A stretch of 64,000 bases of DNA from an uncultured Shewanella sp. (GTDB lineage Bacteria; Pseudomonadota; Gammaproteobacteria; Enterobacterales; Shewanellaceae): NCBI RefSeq assembly GCF_947497935.1, contig NZ_CANMIO010000002.1, positions 62,001 to 126,000 on the forward strand, written 5' to 3'. Below are positions 52,166 through 62,194 of this stretch, piece after piece; within the stretch, counting starts at the first letter, position 1, and each line of letters begins with the position of its first letter. Below the pieces are notes generated by a model. That model did not search any database. It saw only the letters and a program-made list of their open reading frames with translations, and was not told where the DNA came from. A program made the position numbers and the translations under genes.

Positions 52166-53977
52166 TTACTTACGGTTATGACGCTTACGCTCGTTTTCAG
52201 TCAAGAAACGCTTACGAACACGGATGTTCAGTGGCGTTACTTCTACTAATTCGTCATCATCGATGAACTCAAGCGCTTGCTCTAGTGTCATTTCGATATG
52301 CGGAGTTAGTACCTGTGCTTCGTCAGTACCAGATGCACGCATGTTAGTTAGCTGCTTACCTTTCAAACAGTTAACTGTTAGGTCGTTAGCACGTGCGTGA
52401 AGACCAACTACTTGACCTTCGTATACTTCTGCAGCGTGACCAATGAATAGACGACCACGCTCTTGAAGACCGAATAGTGCGAATGTTAGTGCTTTACCAG
52501 TTGCGTTAGAGATCAATACACCACGTGCACGTTGACCAATGTCGCCGCCTTTCAGAGGACCGTAGTGGTCGAATGAATGGTAAATAAGACCAGTACCAGA
52601 AGTCGCTGTCATGAATTCAGTTTGGAAACCGATTAGACCACGGCTAGGGATAACGAAGTCGATACGTACACGACCCTTACCGTCTAACTGCATGTCCTTC
52701 ATGTCACCCTTACGAGTACCAAGCTTCTCGATCACTGCACCTTGATGTTCTTCTTGAACGTCAACAGTTAGTGTTTCGAACGGCTCACACATCTCGCCAT
52801 CGATCTCTTTGATGATAACTTCTGGACGAGAAACGGCTAGCTCGTAACCTTCACGACGCATGTTTTCAATCAAGATTGAAAGGTGAAGTTCACCACGGCC
52901 TGATACGCGGAAACGATCTGGGCTGTCAGTTTCTTCAACGCGAAGTGCTACGTTGTGTACTAGCTCTTGCTGTAGACGCTCAAGGATATTACGTGAAGTA
53001 ACAAACTTACCTTCTTTACCAGCGAACGGAGAAGTGTTCACCTGGAAAGTCATTGTTAGTGTTGGTTCATCAACAGACAACGCAGGTAATGCTTCTACTG
53101 TAGTAGGCGCACAAATCGTGTCAGAAATCTGTAGCTGGCCAAGACCAGTGATCGCAACGATGTCACCAGCGTTAGCTTCTGCAACTTCGTGACGCTCTAG
53201 ACCCATGTAACCTAATACCTGACCAATCTTACCGTTACGTTTCTTGCCGTCGGCGCCAAGAACAGTTACTTGTTGGTTAGTCTTAACGCTACCGCGCTTG
53301 ATGCGACCAATACCGATAACACCCACGTATGAGTTGTAGTCGATTTGAGAAATTTGCATCTGGAAATCACCTTCAGCATCAGCATCTGGTGAAGAAACTT
53401 TTTCAACGATCGTTTCGAATAGCGGCGTCATGTCAGCGCTAACTTCGTCTGGATCTAATGTTGCAAAACCGTTTAGTGCAGAAGCATAAACGATTGGAAA
53501 ATCTAGTTGCTCATCGGTAGCGCCTAGGTTGTCGAACAAGTCAAATACTTGGTCAATAACCCAATCTGGACGTGCGCCTGGACGGTCAATCTTGTTAATA
53601 ACAACGATTGGCTTTAGGCCTTGAGCGAAAGCTTTCTTAGTCACGAAGCGAGTCTGTGGCATTGGACCATCTACAGCGTCAACTAGTAGCAATACTGAGT
53701 CAACCATAGATAGAACACGCTCTACCTCACCACCGAAATCGGCGTGACCTGGGGTATCAACGATGTTGATACGGTAATCGTTCCACTTGATGGCAGTGTT
53801 CTTGGCCAGAATCGTGATACCACGTTCCTTTTCAAGATCATTTGAATCCATCACCCGCTCAGTGGCTTCTCCTCGAGACTCAAGGGTTCCTGACTGCGCC
53901 AGCATCTTATCAACCAAGGTAGTCTTACCATGGTCAACGTGTGCAATAATGGCGATGTTACGTAAATTCTCTAACAC
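52166..53977 (-). CDS. typA: ribosome-associated GTPase TypA/BipA
   Basis: TypA is a translational GTPase needed for ribosome assembly and stress or cold adaptation. With the GTG start chosen (AAGAGG about seven bases before it, then [12 protein letters not shown]) the protein has 603 residues, close to the E. coli 607. G1 is [12 protein letters not shown]2/G3 [10 protein letters not shown] and [16 protein letters not shown], and G4 [13 protein letters not shown]; the elongation-factor-like domains and the C-terminal [20 protein letters not shown] block follow. In-frame upstream starts would add residues not present in the family. Confidence 0.94.
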   Translation of the reverse strand: MLENLRNIAIIAHVDHGKTTLVDKMLAQSGTLESRGEATERVMDSNDLEKERGITILAKNTAIKWNDYRINIVDTPGHADFGGEVERVLSMVDSVLLLVDAVDGPMPQTRFVTKKAFAQGLKPIVVINKIDRPGARPDWVIDQVFDLFDNLGATDEQLDFPIVYASALNGFATLDPDEVSADMTPLFETIVEKVSSPDADAEGDFQMQISQIDYNSYVGVIGIGRIKRGSVKTNQQVTVLGADGKKRNGKIGQVLGYMGLERHEVAEANAGDIVAITGLGQLQISDTICAPTTVEALPALSVDEPTLTMTFQVNTSPFAGKEGKFVTSRNILERLQQELVHNVALRVEETDSPDRFRVSGRGELHLSILIENMRREGYELAVSRPEVIIKEIDGEMCEPFETLTVDVQEEHQGAVIEKLGTRKGDMKDMQLDGKGRVRIDFVIPSRGLIGFQTEFMTATSGTGLIYHSFDHYGPLKGGDIGQRARGVLISNATGKALTFALFGLQERGRLFIGHAAEVYEGQVVGLHARANDLTVNCLKGKQLTNMRASGTDEAQVLTPHIEMTLEQALEFIDDDELVEVTPLNIRVRKRFLTENERKRHNRK

Positions 53978-54434
53978 GGCTAAACCTCTTACCATCGGTA
54001 TAAAATATAGGGGGGTTACTGACAACGACTAAAACCAATCTAGTATAGTAGTTGCAATAAAAAGCGTGACATTCTACTCTAGCTCGGCGTTATCTCACAG
54101 GATTATTTTTAACCAATCGTTAAAAATAACTCTTTCGCATTGCTTTTTTTCGCTTTAACGTCCGCTTTTTATACACTTTTTATGTTTTATCTGTATGACA
54201 GTTGGAAGATGATTAAAGCAAATGTAGCTATCGATATCCCTCAACCTGGCATGTTATTAGACATTTTCACCTCCATTTACGGCACCTCCACTCCTGTTAT
54301 CTCCGCAATAAAAATGACTGTCTTTAATCTCAATAACACTTATCGAAAATCCGATGTTATTTCCTTGACTTACACCCTATAAAATTGGCCATGCCTTAGT
54401 TATTCTGTGTGCCAATAAAAGCGCAAGACAAAAA

Positions 54435-54514
54435 TGCACTTGATAAGATTGAGTGCTATTGCACTGATATGACGCGTGCACCATATGGATCCACAGTGCG
54501 CACCAAAATGGTGC
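54435..54514 (+). promoter_or_regulatory. NtrC (GlnG) activator sites upstream of glnA
   Basis: GCACC-AAAAT-GGTGC at 54500-54514 is a perfect NtrC binding site (GCACC-N5-GGTGC). Upstream, half-sites TGCACT (54435), AGTGCT (54452), TGCACT (54460) and CGTGCACC (54475) add possible further contacts with non-standard spacing. The perfect site lies about 65 bases before the -24 element, as expected for an enhancer. Confidence 0.85.
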
Positions 54515-54578
54515 AACAATGAGACCGCAAGCCAGAAAATAAAAGCACTAACTCATAATTTTCAACAAGTTAAAACAT

Positions 54579-54594
54579 TGGCACGAGTCTCGCT
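54579..54594 (+). promoter_or_regulatory. sigma54 promoter of glnA
   Basis: TGGCACGAGTCTCGCT matches the sigma54 -24/-12 consensus (TGGCACG-N4-TTGCW) with one mismatch in the -12 element, and the GG-GC spacing is correct. It lies 85 bases before the glnA start. With the NtrC sites it shows nitrogen-controlled expression. The rest of the 700-base gap between typA and glnA is A/T-rich without another convincing gene. Confidence 0.85.
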
Positions 54595-54678
54595 TTATCA
54601 AAAGCAGAATCGCATTAAGCGCTAAACATAAAAGATAAAACAAAGGGACGCCCCTTTCCCCTACTCGGAGACTTTAGA

Positions 54679-56088
54679 ATGTCAGCAGAATCAGTTTTAC
54701 AACAACTACAAGATTTAGAAGTTAAGTTTGTTGATTTACGTTTTACCGACACCATTGGTAAAGAGCAGCACGTTACAATCCCAACTCACCAAGTTGATGC
54801 TGATTTCTTCGAAGACGGTAAAATGTTTGACGGTTCTTCAATCCAAGGCTGGAAAGGTATTAACGAATCAGACATGGTATTGATGCCAGATCCTGCAAGC
54901 TTCGTACTTGACCCTTTCACTGCTGAAACGACTGCAAACATCCGTTGTGACATTCTAAACCCAGGCACAATGACGGGTTACAACCGTGACCCACGCTCTA
55001 TCGCTAAGAAAGCAGAAGACTACCTACGTTCAACAGGTATTGCTGACACAGTATTGGTTGGTCCAGAGCCAGAATTCTTCCTATTTGACGATGTTAAGTT
55101 CAACTCTGACATGTCTGGTTGTTTCTACAAGGTTGACGCTGAAGAAGCGGCTTGGAACTCAGGCACTAGCTACGAAGATGGCAACAAGGGTCACCGTCCA
55201 GGCGTTAAAGGGGGTTACTTCCCAGTAGCACCAGTTGACTCTTCACAAGACATCCGTAGTGCTATGTGTTTAGTACTAGAAGAGATGGGCCAAGTTGTTG
55301 AAGCGCATCACCACGAAGTGGCGACTGCAGGTCAAAACGAAATCGCAACACGTTTCAACACACTAACACTTAAGGCCGACGAAGTTCAGGTACTTAAGTA
55401 TGTAGTACACAACGTTGCTCACGCTTACAACAAGACTGCGACATTTATGCCTAAGCCAATCGTTGGTGACAACGGTAGCGGTATGCACGTGCACCAGTCT
55501 CTAGCTAAAGATGGCGTTAACCTATTTGCTGGTGACAAGTACGGCGGATTGAGCGAAACAGCATTATTCTACATCGGTGGTGTGATTAAGCATGCTCGTG
55601 CAATCAACGCATTTGCTAACCCATCAACGAACTCTTACAAGCGTCTTGTTCCACACTTTGAAGCGCCAGTGATGCTTGCTTACTCTGCAGCTAACCGCAG
55701 CGCTTCTATCCGTATCCCAGTGGTACCAAGTGCAAAAGGTCGTCGTATCGAAATTCGCTTCGGTGACCCAGTTGCTAACCCATACTTAGCCTTCTCTGCA
55801 ATGCTAATGGCTGGTCTTGACGGTATCCAGAACAAGATCCACCCAGGTGAAGCAATGGACAAAGATCTATACGATCTTCCTGCTGAAGAAGCTGCTGAAA
55901 TCCCAACGGTTGCCACTTCACTAGAAAACGCGCTTGAGTGCCTAGATATTGACCGTGAGTTCCTAACTCGTGGCGACGTGTTCACTAACGACTTTATCGA
56001 TTCTTATATCGCCCTTAAGTCTGCAGACGTTGAGCGTATCAACCAAACTACTCACCCAGTAGAGTTCGAGCTTTACTATAGCTTGTAA
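54679..56088 (+). CDS. glnA: glutamine synthetase type I
   Basis: GlnA joins ammonia and glutamate using ATP and is the main nitrogen assimilation enzyme. The 469-residue protein has [37 protein letters not shown], the ATP-binding [25 protein letters not shown], and the adenylylation Tyr in [12 protein letters not shown] (about 398). Type I-beta features (adenylylation site, length) fit a gammaproteobacterium. CGGAGA precedes the start. Downstream ntrB/ntrC are not in the window; instead a symporter gene follows a terminator. Confidence 0.97.
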   Translation: MSAESVLQQLQDLEVKFVDLRFTDTIGKEQHVTIPTHQVDADFFEDGKMFDGSSIQGWKGINESDMVLMPDPASFVLDPFTAETTANIRCDILNPGTMTGYNRDPRSIAKKAEDYLRSTGIADTVLVGPEPEFFLFDDVKFNSDMSGCFYKVDAEEAAWNSGTSYEDGNKGHRPGVKGGYFPVAPVDSSQDIRSAMCLVLEEMGQVVEAHHHEVATAGQNEIATRFNTLTLKADEVQVLKYVVHNVAHAYNKTATFMPKPIVGDNGSGMHVHQSLAKDGVNLFAGDKYGGLSETALFYIGGVIKHARAINAFANPSTNSYKRLVPHFEAPVMLAYSAANRSASIRIPVVPSAKGRRIEIRFGDPVANPYLAFSAMLMAGLDGIQNKIHPGEAMDKDLYDLPAEEAAEIPTVATSLENALECLDIDREFLTRGDVFTNDFIDSYIALKSADVERINQTTHPVEFELYYSL

Positions 56089-56132
56089 TCCTTTGAGCTG
56101 ACTCACTAACCGCTAGCAAGTGGTTAGCCTCT

Positions 56133-56166
56133 AAGCCCTAAACAGTAATGTTTGGGGCTTTTTTAT
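56133..56166 (+). terminator. rho-independent terminator of glnA
   Basis: Stem AAGCCCTAAACA/TGTTTGGGGCTT with loop GTAA and one G-T pair, followed by TTTTTTA; 45 bases after the glnA stop. Confidence 0.9.
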
Positions 56167-56275
56167 TGGCTTGTTCGCCCGCTCTGCTCCTATTGGCCTA
56201 TAGTTTAAAGACTGTGTAGCGACTATCTACTCACCAAATAACTAAGCAAAATTAGTCACTAAATGGAGTGAGGAT

Positions 56276-57472
56276 ATGCTGCAAAGACTTAAACCCTATC
56301 GCTCTTCAATCATCTTACTTTCAGCCCTTATGCTAGGCGGAATAATCGGCATTTCAGCCCCAGATTTTGCGCTAAAACTAAAACCATTAGGCCAGATATT
56401 CTTAAACCTGTTGTTTATGATTATCGTGCCATTAGTGGCTATCAGCGTAACCTCATCCATTGCCCGTATGACAGATTTAAAACGCCTAGGTGCAATACTT
56501 ATCACCATTTTTGCAGTCTCAATAGTCATGGCGATTATCCCCACACTCGGCATTATTGGCTTAGCATCAATTTACGACCCGGCTCAAGGCGTGACATTAG
56601 ATCTGCAGCAGCAAGTGAGCGCGGGCTCTGGAGAAATGGATTTTGTGAGCTTACTGACCACCAATGACTTTGTCGGTCTGTTATCGAAATCTAATATTCT
56701 GGCGCTGATAATTATGTCGGTCATTGCTGGAATAGCCATAGGCCAGTCAGGTAACGACGGTGAAAAAGTCTCAGCCATGCTCGATAGCCTCAATACAGTG
56801 GTTATGAAAATCGTCTCGATTTTAATGATCGTCGCTCCCATTGGTCTCGGTGCTTACTTTGCTTCGACCATGGCTAGCCAAGACACACAGTTGTTAAATA
56901 CATTTGCTCGTGCCATCGGCTTATTTTTTATCGCGGCAGCCATTTACTACACCTTAGGCAGCACCCTATATGCCTGGCTAGGTGGCGGAGTGAAGGGGGT
57001 TAGACAGTTTTGGCGCAACGCCGTCGAGCCTTCGGCAACCGCTTTAGGCACCAGCTCATCTCTGGCATCACTACCGGTAAATATTCGCGCTGCCAATAAG
57101 ATGGGGATTAGAGAAGAGATTGCAGACATCTGCCTGCCCTTATTGGTTAACCTCAACAAGGGCGGCGCAGCCATGACCACCGCGCTTAAGATTGTGTTTA
57201 TCTATTCGATTCTTGGGCTAGATTTTACCGCTGATGTCTTTGCGCTAACCGTACTGATTTCTGTGCTATCAGCCTTTGTGATTGGTGGCGTACCAGGTGG
57301 GGCTTTCCTTGGCGAAATATTTATCGTTACCACCTTAGGCTTACCGATAGAGGTGATCCCTATCTTAGTGATTATCGGTGCAGTCACCGATGCACCAGCT
57401 ACCGTAATCAACGTGATCCACGACCTCAACGCCACTCAGATTATCCAGCGGATCAGTGGTAAACATTACTAA
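56276..57472 (+). CDS. DAACS-family sodium:dicarboxylate/amino acid symporter
   Basis: The 398-residue protein has about eight helices and two re-entrant loops of the GltP/DctA/Glt-Ph family. The Ser-rich first hairpin is TALGTSSSLASLPVN (about 260) and the second hairpin region is IGGVPGGAFLGEIFIV. The usual NMDGT sodium site is replaced by NLNKGGAAM (about 290), and the C-terminal DRxxT/NVxGD region reads TDAPATVINVIHD. So the substrate-binding Arg/Asp set of glutamate carriers is not present and the substrate may be an uncharged or different acid. ATG follows AGTGAGG. Confidence 0.82.
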   Translation: MLQRLKPYRSSIILLSALMLGGIIGISAPDFALKLKPLGQIFLNLLFMIIVPLVAISVTSSIARMTDLKRLGAILITIFAVSIVMAIIPTLGIIGLASIYDPAQGVTLDLQQQVSAGSGEMDFVSLLTTNDFVGLLSKSNILALIIMSVIAGIAIGQSGNDGEKVSAMLDSLNTVVMKIVSILMIVAPIGLGAYFASTMASQDTQLLNTFARAIGLFFIAAAIYYTLGSTLYAWLGGGVKGVRQFWRNAVEPSATALGTSSSLASLPVNIRAANKMGIREEIADICLPLLVNLNKGGAAMTTALKIVFIYSILGLDFTADVFALTVLISVLSAFVIGGVPGGAFLGEIFIVTTLGLPIEVIPILVIIGAVTDAPATVINVIHDLNATQIIQRISGKHY

Positions 57473-57496
57473 CAAGCAAAGCAAACTAAACTAAAA

Positions 57497-57519
57497 AAGC
57501 CCAAACTTTAGTTTGGGTT
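57497..57519 (-). terminator. terminator of the Ycf48-like gene
   Basis: Stem AACCCAAAC/GTTTGGG with loop TAAA on the minus strand, followed by CTTTTTTAG. It separates the convergent symporter gene from the propeller protein gene. Confidence 0.75.
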
Positions 57520-57535
57520 GCTGTAATAGACTCGA

Positions 57536-58546
57536 CTATTCAAAAGTATATACGGCGACTCGACCATCATACCCACCAGCCACTAAGGTGTTACCGTCAA
57601 TCGCGAGCGTAAAAAAGCCCTGAGCCTGACCATTGATCAGCAGTGGCTGCCAGCTATAGCCATGATCATGGGAAATATCTGTCGATAGCTTACCGGTAGC
57701 GATACAGGTTTCCTGGTAACACGCCATTGCGGTGCGCAGTCCTGGGGTGGTTCCCGGCGGTTTATGCCATACATAGCCCTTTAGATACACCATATTGGCA
57801 TCATGTTTATCCCGCTGTTGGTAATCGCCACCAAGTACAAATAAATCGCCTAAGGTATTAAAAGCTAAGCCATAACCACCAGCAGTTTGGGTATCGTCAT
57901 AAAGTGCCACAGGCCGTCTACGCCAGTGCTCACCTGAATCTGCGCTACTGTAAACTGAGCTACTAAAGCCGCCAGAGGTAAACCAAGCTCTACTGCGCTT
58001 ATCAACAATTAAAGTATTACCGCTAGCCGCAAAAGCCACCTCTTTGTCGAGCATTTCAGGCAACTCAGCTTGGGCGATGCGTTGCCAAGTCTGACCACCA
58101 TCAGTAGTACGCAATATCACGTAGCTTCCGCCAACCGGATCACCCAATAGCAAACCGTTATTACGGTCCCAAAAGGCAATCGAATTGAAAAAGCCAAGCT
58201 CATCGGGATTATCAAATAGCAATTGCCAACTTAAGCCTTGGTTCTCTGTGATATACAGTTTTGATAAGCCACCTTCTCCAGCCCCCATCACTATCGCAGT
58301 ATTGGCATCAAAAACTTCAATATCACGAAAGTCAGTCAAAGGCTGATCTTTAACTGATACATCTTGCCAAGTTGTTCCGTGATCTTTGGAAATATAGACA
58401 CGATTATCGGTTCCAGTCACCCAAGCAACACCCTGCAACACTGCGCTGCCTCGAAATGATGCATCGGGGGCTAGGCTTTGAATATGCCATTCAATCGCCG
58501 AAGCACCAAAACTCAACAAGCTAATTAACAGCATGAATATCTTCAT
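57536..58546 (-). CDS. exported Ycf48/BNR-repeat beta-propeller protein
   Basis: A 336-residue protein with signal peptide (MKIFMLLISLLSFGASA) and at least five BNR/Asp-box type repeats: HGTTWQDVS, NQGLSWQLL, DGGQTWQRI, SGEHWRRRP and HGYSWQPLL. They are spaced about 50 residues apart, forming a Ycf48-like propeller in the periplasm. The family helps assemble photosystem II in cyanobacteria; in heterotrophs its role is unknown. The gene stands alone. Confidence 0.82.
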   Translation of the reverse strand: MKIFMLLISLLSFGASAIEWHIQSLAPDASFRGSAVLQGVAWVTGTDNRVYISKDHGTTWQDVSVKDQPLTDFRDIEVFDANTAIVMGAGEGGLSKLYITENQGLSWQLLFDNPDELGFFNSIAFWDRNNGLLLGDPVGGSYVILRTTDGGQTWQRIAQAELPEMLDKEVAFAASGNTLIVDKRSRAWFTSGGFSSSVYSSADSGEHWRRRPVALYDDTQTAGGYGLAFNTLGDLFVLGGDYQQRDKHDANMVYLKGYVWHKPPGTTPGLRTAMACYQETCIATGKLSTDISHDHGYSWQPLLINGQAQGFFTLAIDGNTLVAGGYDGRVAVYTFE

Positions 58547-58793
58547 TTATTTCCTTTTCTAAAGCACATCCCTAATAACCACTATTGACCAATCACTATC
58601 GATAGGCAAGTCGAAAAAACCAACTATTTCAGCAACAAAAAACATGCTGCACGGCTTAAAACTAAATTAGCCCCACCTAAACAAAGCAATATTAAACAAC
58701 AACTTAATAACAAATAATTCTGGACTCTGCCTAAATTATCGCCTAAATTAGAACTGTGACCAAGATCACTATTTCATAAAAAAGGAACCTACT

Positions 58794-59099
58794 ATGAGAA
58801 AGACAATTACTCATGCAGTACTGTTAGGCGCTGGATTATTATTCTCAACCGCTAGTGTTGCGGCAATGAGTCCAATTGCAGCTTGTAATGACTGCTCAAA
58901 GCAAGAAGCTGAGCTAACTGCAAAAAATCTTCAAGATAACAGCGTATACATTGTTGATTTTGTGAATCTTACTGCCCAGAAATTTGTTACCGACAAGCAA
59001 GGTGCGACATTACTTAGCAAGCTTTCAATTGGTGAGCTTAACCGCATCAACCAGAAGTATAATTACCGAAAAGTTCACTTAAGAGCCGTTCAGCCTTAA
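58794..59099 (+). CDS. small exported protein with CXXC motif
   Basis: A 101-residue protein with signal peptide (cleavage near VAAMS, about residue 25) and a mature domain beginning with a CNDC motif (residues 36-39) and followed by a compact charged domain, ending LNRINQKYNYRKVHLRAVQP. I do not recognise the family. The CXXC could bind metal or form a disulfide. Ribosome site AGGAAC precedes the start. The 250-base gap upstream has an A/T-rich, promoter-like stretch. Confidence 0.65.
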   Translation: MRKTITHAVLLGAGLLFSTASVAAMSPIAACNDCSKQEAELTAKNLQDNSVYIVDFVNLTAQKFVTDKQGATLLSKLSIGELNRINQKYNYRKVHLRAVQP

Positions 59100-59112
59100 G
59101 CGCTTTGATTTC

Positions 59113-59141
59113 GCTACAGGCTAGTAATACCAGCCTGTAGC
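59113..59141. terminator. bidirectional terminator between small exported protein and PLP enzyme
   Basis: Perfect 10-bp stem GCTACAGGCT/AGCCTGTAGC with a 9-base loop, followed on the plus strand by GGTAACTTTTATT; located between convergent genes. Confidence 0.75.
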
Positions 59142-59149
59142 GGTAACTT

Positions 59150-60265
59150 TTATTCCCCCTTAATCACTGAGATTAAGTTTTCAATATCAGTTATATCATT
59201 ATAGATATGCGGTGAAACCCGAATCCCCTCACTACGCAGATCCACACTAACGTTAGCCAGCTGCAATGCCGCCAATACCTTTTGCTGCTTAGCACCAAAA
59301 TCCAAAATCATAGTCCCACTGCGTCTTGACTCTTGCAGAGGTGAAACAAACGCCTCTCCCAATTGCTCGGCCACAATATCGATTAACCATTGGTTATGTT
59401 CACGAAGCTTGCTCGAGCCGATATTGGCAAAATAGGCGATGCTGTGAGCCGCTATTGCATAGGGCGCTATCGATGGTGTACCGCCCCAAAACTTAAGCGC
59501 TGTAGGATGATAGCGAAAATCATGGATATCAAATTCGAATGGATTCTCATGGCTAAACCAACCCACATCTTTGGGTTGGCAATGGTCAATATGCATCGAA
59601 TTGACCCACAAATAAGCCGAACCAGGGCCACCACATAACCATTTAACACTTGAGCCGATTAAAAAATCTGGTTGCAGAGCCTGTAAGTCTAACGGGACGA
59701 TACCAGCCGACTGCGCCACATCAATAAGAGTTAACACCTTTTTCGACTTGGCTGTACTAATGATTTCATCGAGTGGTGCTTGCTGGCCAGTATTGGAATA
59801 CACATGGCTGACAAAGACTAAATCGATATCGGCAGTAATGTGAGCCTGCCACACCTGAGCATCGGTAATATCTAAAGATTTAGGGATAAAGCGCAGTTCA
59901 CAGCCTTCAGGCAAGGCTTTTTTCAGCGAAAACCCCATACTCGGGAAATCGATTTCACTCATCAGAACGACTGTATGTTGCTGATTAAGCCGCTCTAACG
60001 ACATCACCAACTTAGTCAATGCACTCGACAGATTAACCTGAGGGCAAAACTCCTCAACGCGACCGTTAAATAACTTAGCTAAGCCCTGATTAAAACGCTC
60101 TATTATCTGTAACCAATCTTGCCAAGGCTCCCTTGAGGAACCTTGCCACGGCGCAAAAAACTGCTGAGCAAACGCCTGCTGAGCATCTTTTAATGGCCGA
60201 CCAACTGAGTGGTTTAGCAGGTAACTTCCCGGCGCTAAACAAAAATCATCTTTAAAAGACAGCAT
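59150..60265 (-). CDS. class V aminotransferase, kynureninase-like PLP enzyme
   Basis: A 371-residue fold-type I PLP enzyme. The cofactor Asp lies in TLIDVAQSAGIVPLDL (about 180) and the Schiff-base Lys in LIGSSVKWLCGGPGSAYLWV (about 210), a pattern close to kynureninase and related class V enzymes. It starts two bases after the upstream PrnB/IDO-like gene ends, so the two are one operon. Together they suggest oxidation and cleavage of tryptophan or a related indole; no arylformamidase gene is nearby, so the pathway is incomplete here. Substrate unproven. Confidence 0.75.
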   Translation of the reverse strand: MLSFKDDFCLAPGSYLLNHSVGRPLKDAQQAFAQQFFAPWQGSSREPWQDWLQIIERFNQGLAKLFNGRVEEFCPQVNLSSALTKLVMSLERLNQQHTVVLMSEIDFPSMGFSLKKALPEGCELRFIPKSLDITDAQVWQAHITADIDLVFVSHVYSNTGQQAPLDEIISTAKSKKVLTLIDVAQSAGIVPLDLQALQPDFLIGSSVKWLCGGPGSAYLWVNSMHIDHCQPKDVGWFSHENPFEFDIHDFRYHPTALKFWGGTPSIAPYAIAAHSIAYFANIGSSKLREHNQWLIDIVAEQLGEAFVSPLQESRRSGTMILDFGAKQQKVLAALQLANVSVDLRSEGIRVSPHIYNDITDIENLISVIKGE

Positions 60266-60267
60266 AG

Positions 60268-61443
60268 TTAGCTTACCTCCAGGCTCGCCTTTAAGACGGA
60301 TATATCATCGAAGCGAGTGCGGATATCACAGCGTTTAATCGCCGCTCGTCTATCACGCAACTTCTCTAACGAGTTAAGCAATACATCCAATGGCGGGCCA
60401 CTTGCTGTCACCTTGGACATATGCTGTTGCTCCATCGCCTTAGCGGGCTGAGCGATATATTTAGCCACCAGCTCATTATGATGCTGAATAGCCGTCTCAC
60501 CATGTAGGGCACACACCTCTAAAAATAGCTTCACATTTTGCTGGTACCAAGGCTCAACACTGAAGTGGCTCAAGTTAAGTAACTCATCCATAAAGCTAGT
60601 GCGGCGCATGCAGTCACGTAATATGGCCTGATCTTCAGGCATCATATAAAGGAACTTATCTACCAACATCTGTGAGTAGCCCGGCTCATTTGCCGCACAA
60701 AGCCCAAGCAGCATATCGATAACGTTAATCCCGGCAAAATCCCCTGCATTCGCCCCCCGATAGACTTGGCTACCGACACGGTAAGGCTTGTAGTAAGGTC
60801 TCACACAGTAAAAGAAATCATCGGCATCAAGCTGTTGAAACAAGACTCGGTTTGACTCAATCACATCCTTTAGTGCCTGCTTGGCAACGATCAGTAGATC
60901 GTAGGCAATAGGATGATCTATGCCTAAGGGCTGGATCTTTAATAACGCATCCGCGGCGCGCTTATAAGCTAAAATCCCTTTGGTGTTGTAGTCGACAAAC
61001 AACTTTTCAGCATCCAAATCGGTAAAGCGTTTATACAAGCCTTGCTTTGCACGGTTATGAGTTGTGAGGTGCGCAGTGGCAAACCTTGGGGTCACGCCAA
61101 TAGAGGCACCAATGTGCATGGCGAGTGTAGAGGCTTCAGTAAGGGGCGAGACAGTCTCTCTTGAGGGCTCAGTGATCTCGTGTCGACGGCAGGCAGCCAT
61201 ATAAAGACCGACGTTACCTAGCAGGTCAAACGCATGGTCAAAACCTTCGTCCGTGTTACCTTCGACGAGCAAACTGGCAATAAGCTCACGCCCTTCAGAT
61301 TCCAGTTGCGTTTTTAAGTGCTCGCCAACACCTTCAACATTGGCACGATCTGCTTGCTGGGCATAGAGGGATTCTAATTTGCTATTGAGCTCGACAAAGC
61401 GAGTGCGGATCCAGTGGTCAAATGCCTGAGTATTACGCGTCAT
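60268..61443 (-). CDS. PrnB/IDO-TDO superfamily haem enzyme-like protein
   Basis: A 391-residue mostly helical protein resembling the PrnB/DUF1864 group of the indoleamine/tryptophan 2,3-dioxygenase superfamily. Recognisable blocks are FDHAFDLLGNVGLYMAACRR, TPRFATAHLTTHNRA, CVRPYYKPYRVGSQVYRGANAGDF (in parts) and SFMDELLNLSHFSVEPWYQQ. Candidate haem ligand residues are His in the helical core, but I cannot align them certainly. PrnB rearranges 7-chlorotryptophan in pyrrolnitrin synthesis; others oxidise tryptophan. The downstream kynureninase-like gene favours tryptophan catabolism. Confidence 0.72.
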   Translation of the reverse strand: MTRNTQAFDHWIRTRFVELNSKLESLYAQQADRANVEGVGEHLKTQLESEGRELIASLLVEGNTDEGFDHAFDLLGNVGLYMAACRRHEITEPSRETVSPLTEASTLAMHIGASIGVTPRFATAHLTTHNRAKQGLYKRFTDLDAEKLFVDYNTKGILAYKRAADALLKIQPLGIDHPIAYDLLIVAKQALKDVIESNRVLFQQLDADDFFYCVRPYYKPYRVGSQVYRGANAGDFAGINVIDMLLGLCAANEPGYSQMLVDKFLYMMPEDQAILRDCMRRTSFMDELLNLSHFSVEPWYQQNVKLFLEVCALHGETAIQHHNELVAKYIAQPAKAMEQQHMSKVTASGPPLDVLLNSLEKLRDRRAAIKRCDIRTRFDDISVLKASLEVS

Positions 61444-61620
61444 CTATCATTCCTTATTCTTATTGTTAAGATGAGACAGTTCAGTATTAACTTAGCCTAG
61501 CAGTATCTGCATGGTGTAAATCGGCAAACTAACTCTAATAACTTCCCTTTAAGATCGAAATCCCCTATAAAATAGTTAATTGATACTGATTTTCACCATT
61601 AAAATGAAAGGGCTGTTCCG

Positions 61621-62073
61621 ATGGATAATAAGGACCGCAATATACTCGCCATATTACAACGCCAGGGCCGTATCGCGATTAGCGAGCTCGCTGCCAAGCT
61701 AAATATGTCGGATACCCCCTGCCTTCGTCGCGTCAGAAAACTAGAGCAAACGGGCGTGATAAGCGGCTATGCCGCGCAAATTGATCCCAAAGAAGTGGGT
61801 CTCAATGTCATGGTCTACGCCTTTGTCAGATTGAAAGAAAACTCAGATAAACACGCGATTGCTTTCGAAGAAAGTATGGAAGACCTTGAGCAGGTCATGG
61901 AATGCTCCGTCGTTACTGGTGCCCATGATTACCTATTAAAAATCGTTGCCAGTGACCTGCTCAGTTATGAAAGCTTCGTCAAAAAATCCCTTGGCAGCCT
62001 GAACTGCATCGCAGGTATTGAGTCAACGGTAGTACTCAAGCAAAACTTTTCACGCAATACATTGCCGCTATAA
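61621..62073 (+). CDS. Lrp/AsnC-family transcriptional regulator
   Basis: A 150-residue regulator with the N-terminal helix-turn-helix (KDRNILAILQRQGRIAISEL, DTPCLRRVRKLEQTGVISGY) and a C-terminal RAM/ACT-like amino-acid sensing domain (VVTGAHDYLLKIVA). It is divergent from the kynureninase-like/PrnB-like operon, with a 177-base A/T-rich gap, so it probably controls that operon in response to an aromatic amino acid such as tryptophan. Confidence 0.85.
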   Translation: MDNKDRNILAILQRQGRIAISELAAKLNMSDTPCLRRVRKLEQTGVISGYAAQIDPKEVGLNVMVYAFVRLKENSDKHAIAFEESMEDLEQVMECSVVTGAHDYLLKIVASDLLSYESFVKKSLGSLNCIAGIESTVVLKQNFSRNTLPL

Positions 62074-62159
62074 CGGCGTTTCGCCGTTATTTATCTAACC
62101 TGTAGCCATGCCATAACCTCGATTATTTAAAGATGGTTTATTTTTATTCACAAGATCAC

Positions 62160-62174
62160 TAGACGACCGGTCTA
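62160..62174 (+). promoter_or_regulatory. TetR operator upstream of the regulator gene
   Basis: Inverted repeat TAGAC-GACCG-GTCTA lies about 20 bases before the TetR gene. An almost identical site (TAGAC-GACTG-GTCTA) lies before the alcohol dehydrogenase. Autorepression plus control of the downstream gene is the simplest reading. Confidence 0.75.
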
Positions 62175-62194
62175 ATTGTGTTAGGCTGTTTACT

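Noticed and set aside
54140..54382. Possible 80-residue ORF between typA and glnA
   Set aside because: It has no clear ribosome binding site, lies in A/T-rich promoter sequence and its product has no recognisable domain; one hydrophobic N-terminal stretch is not enough support.
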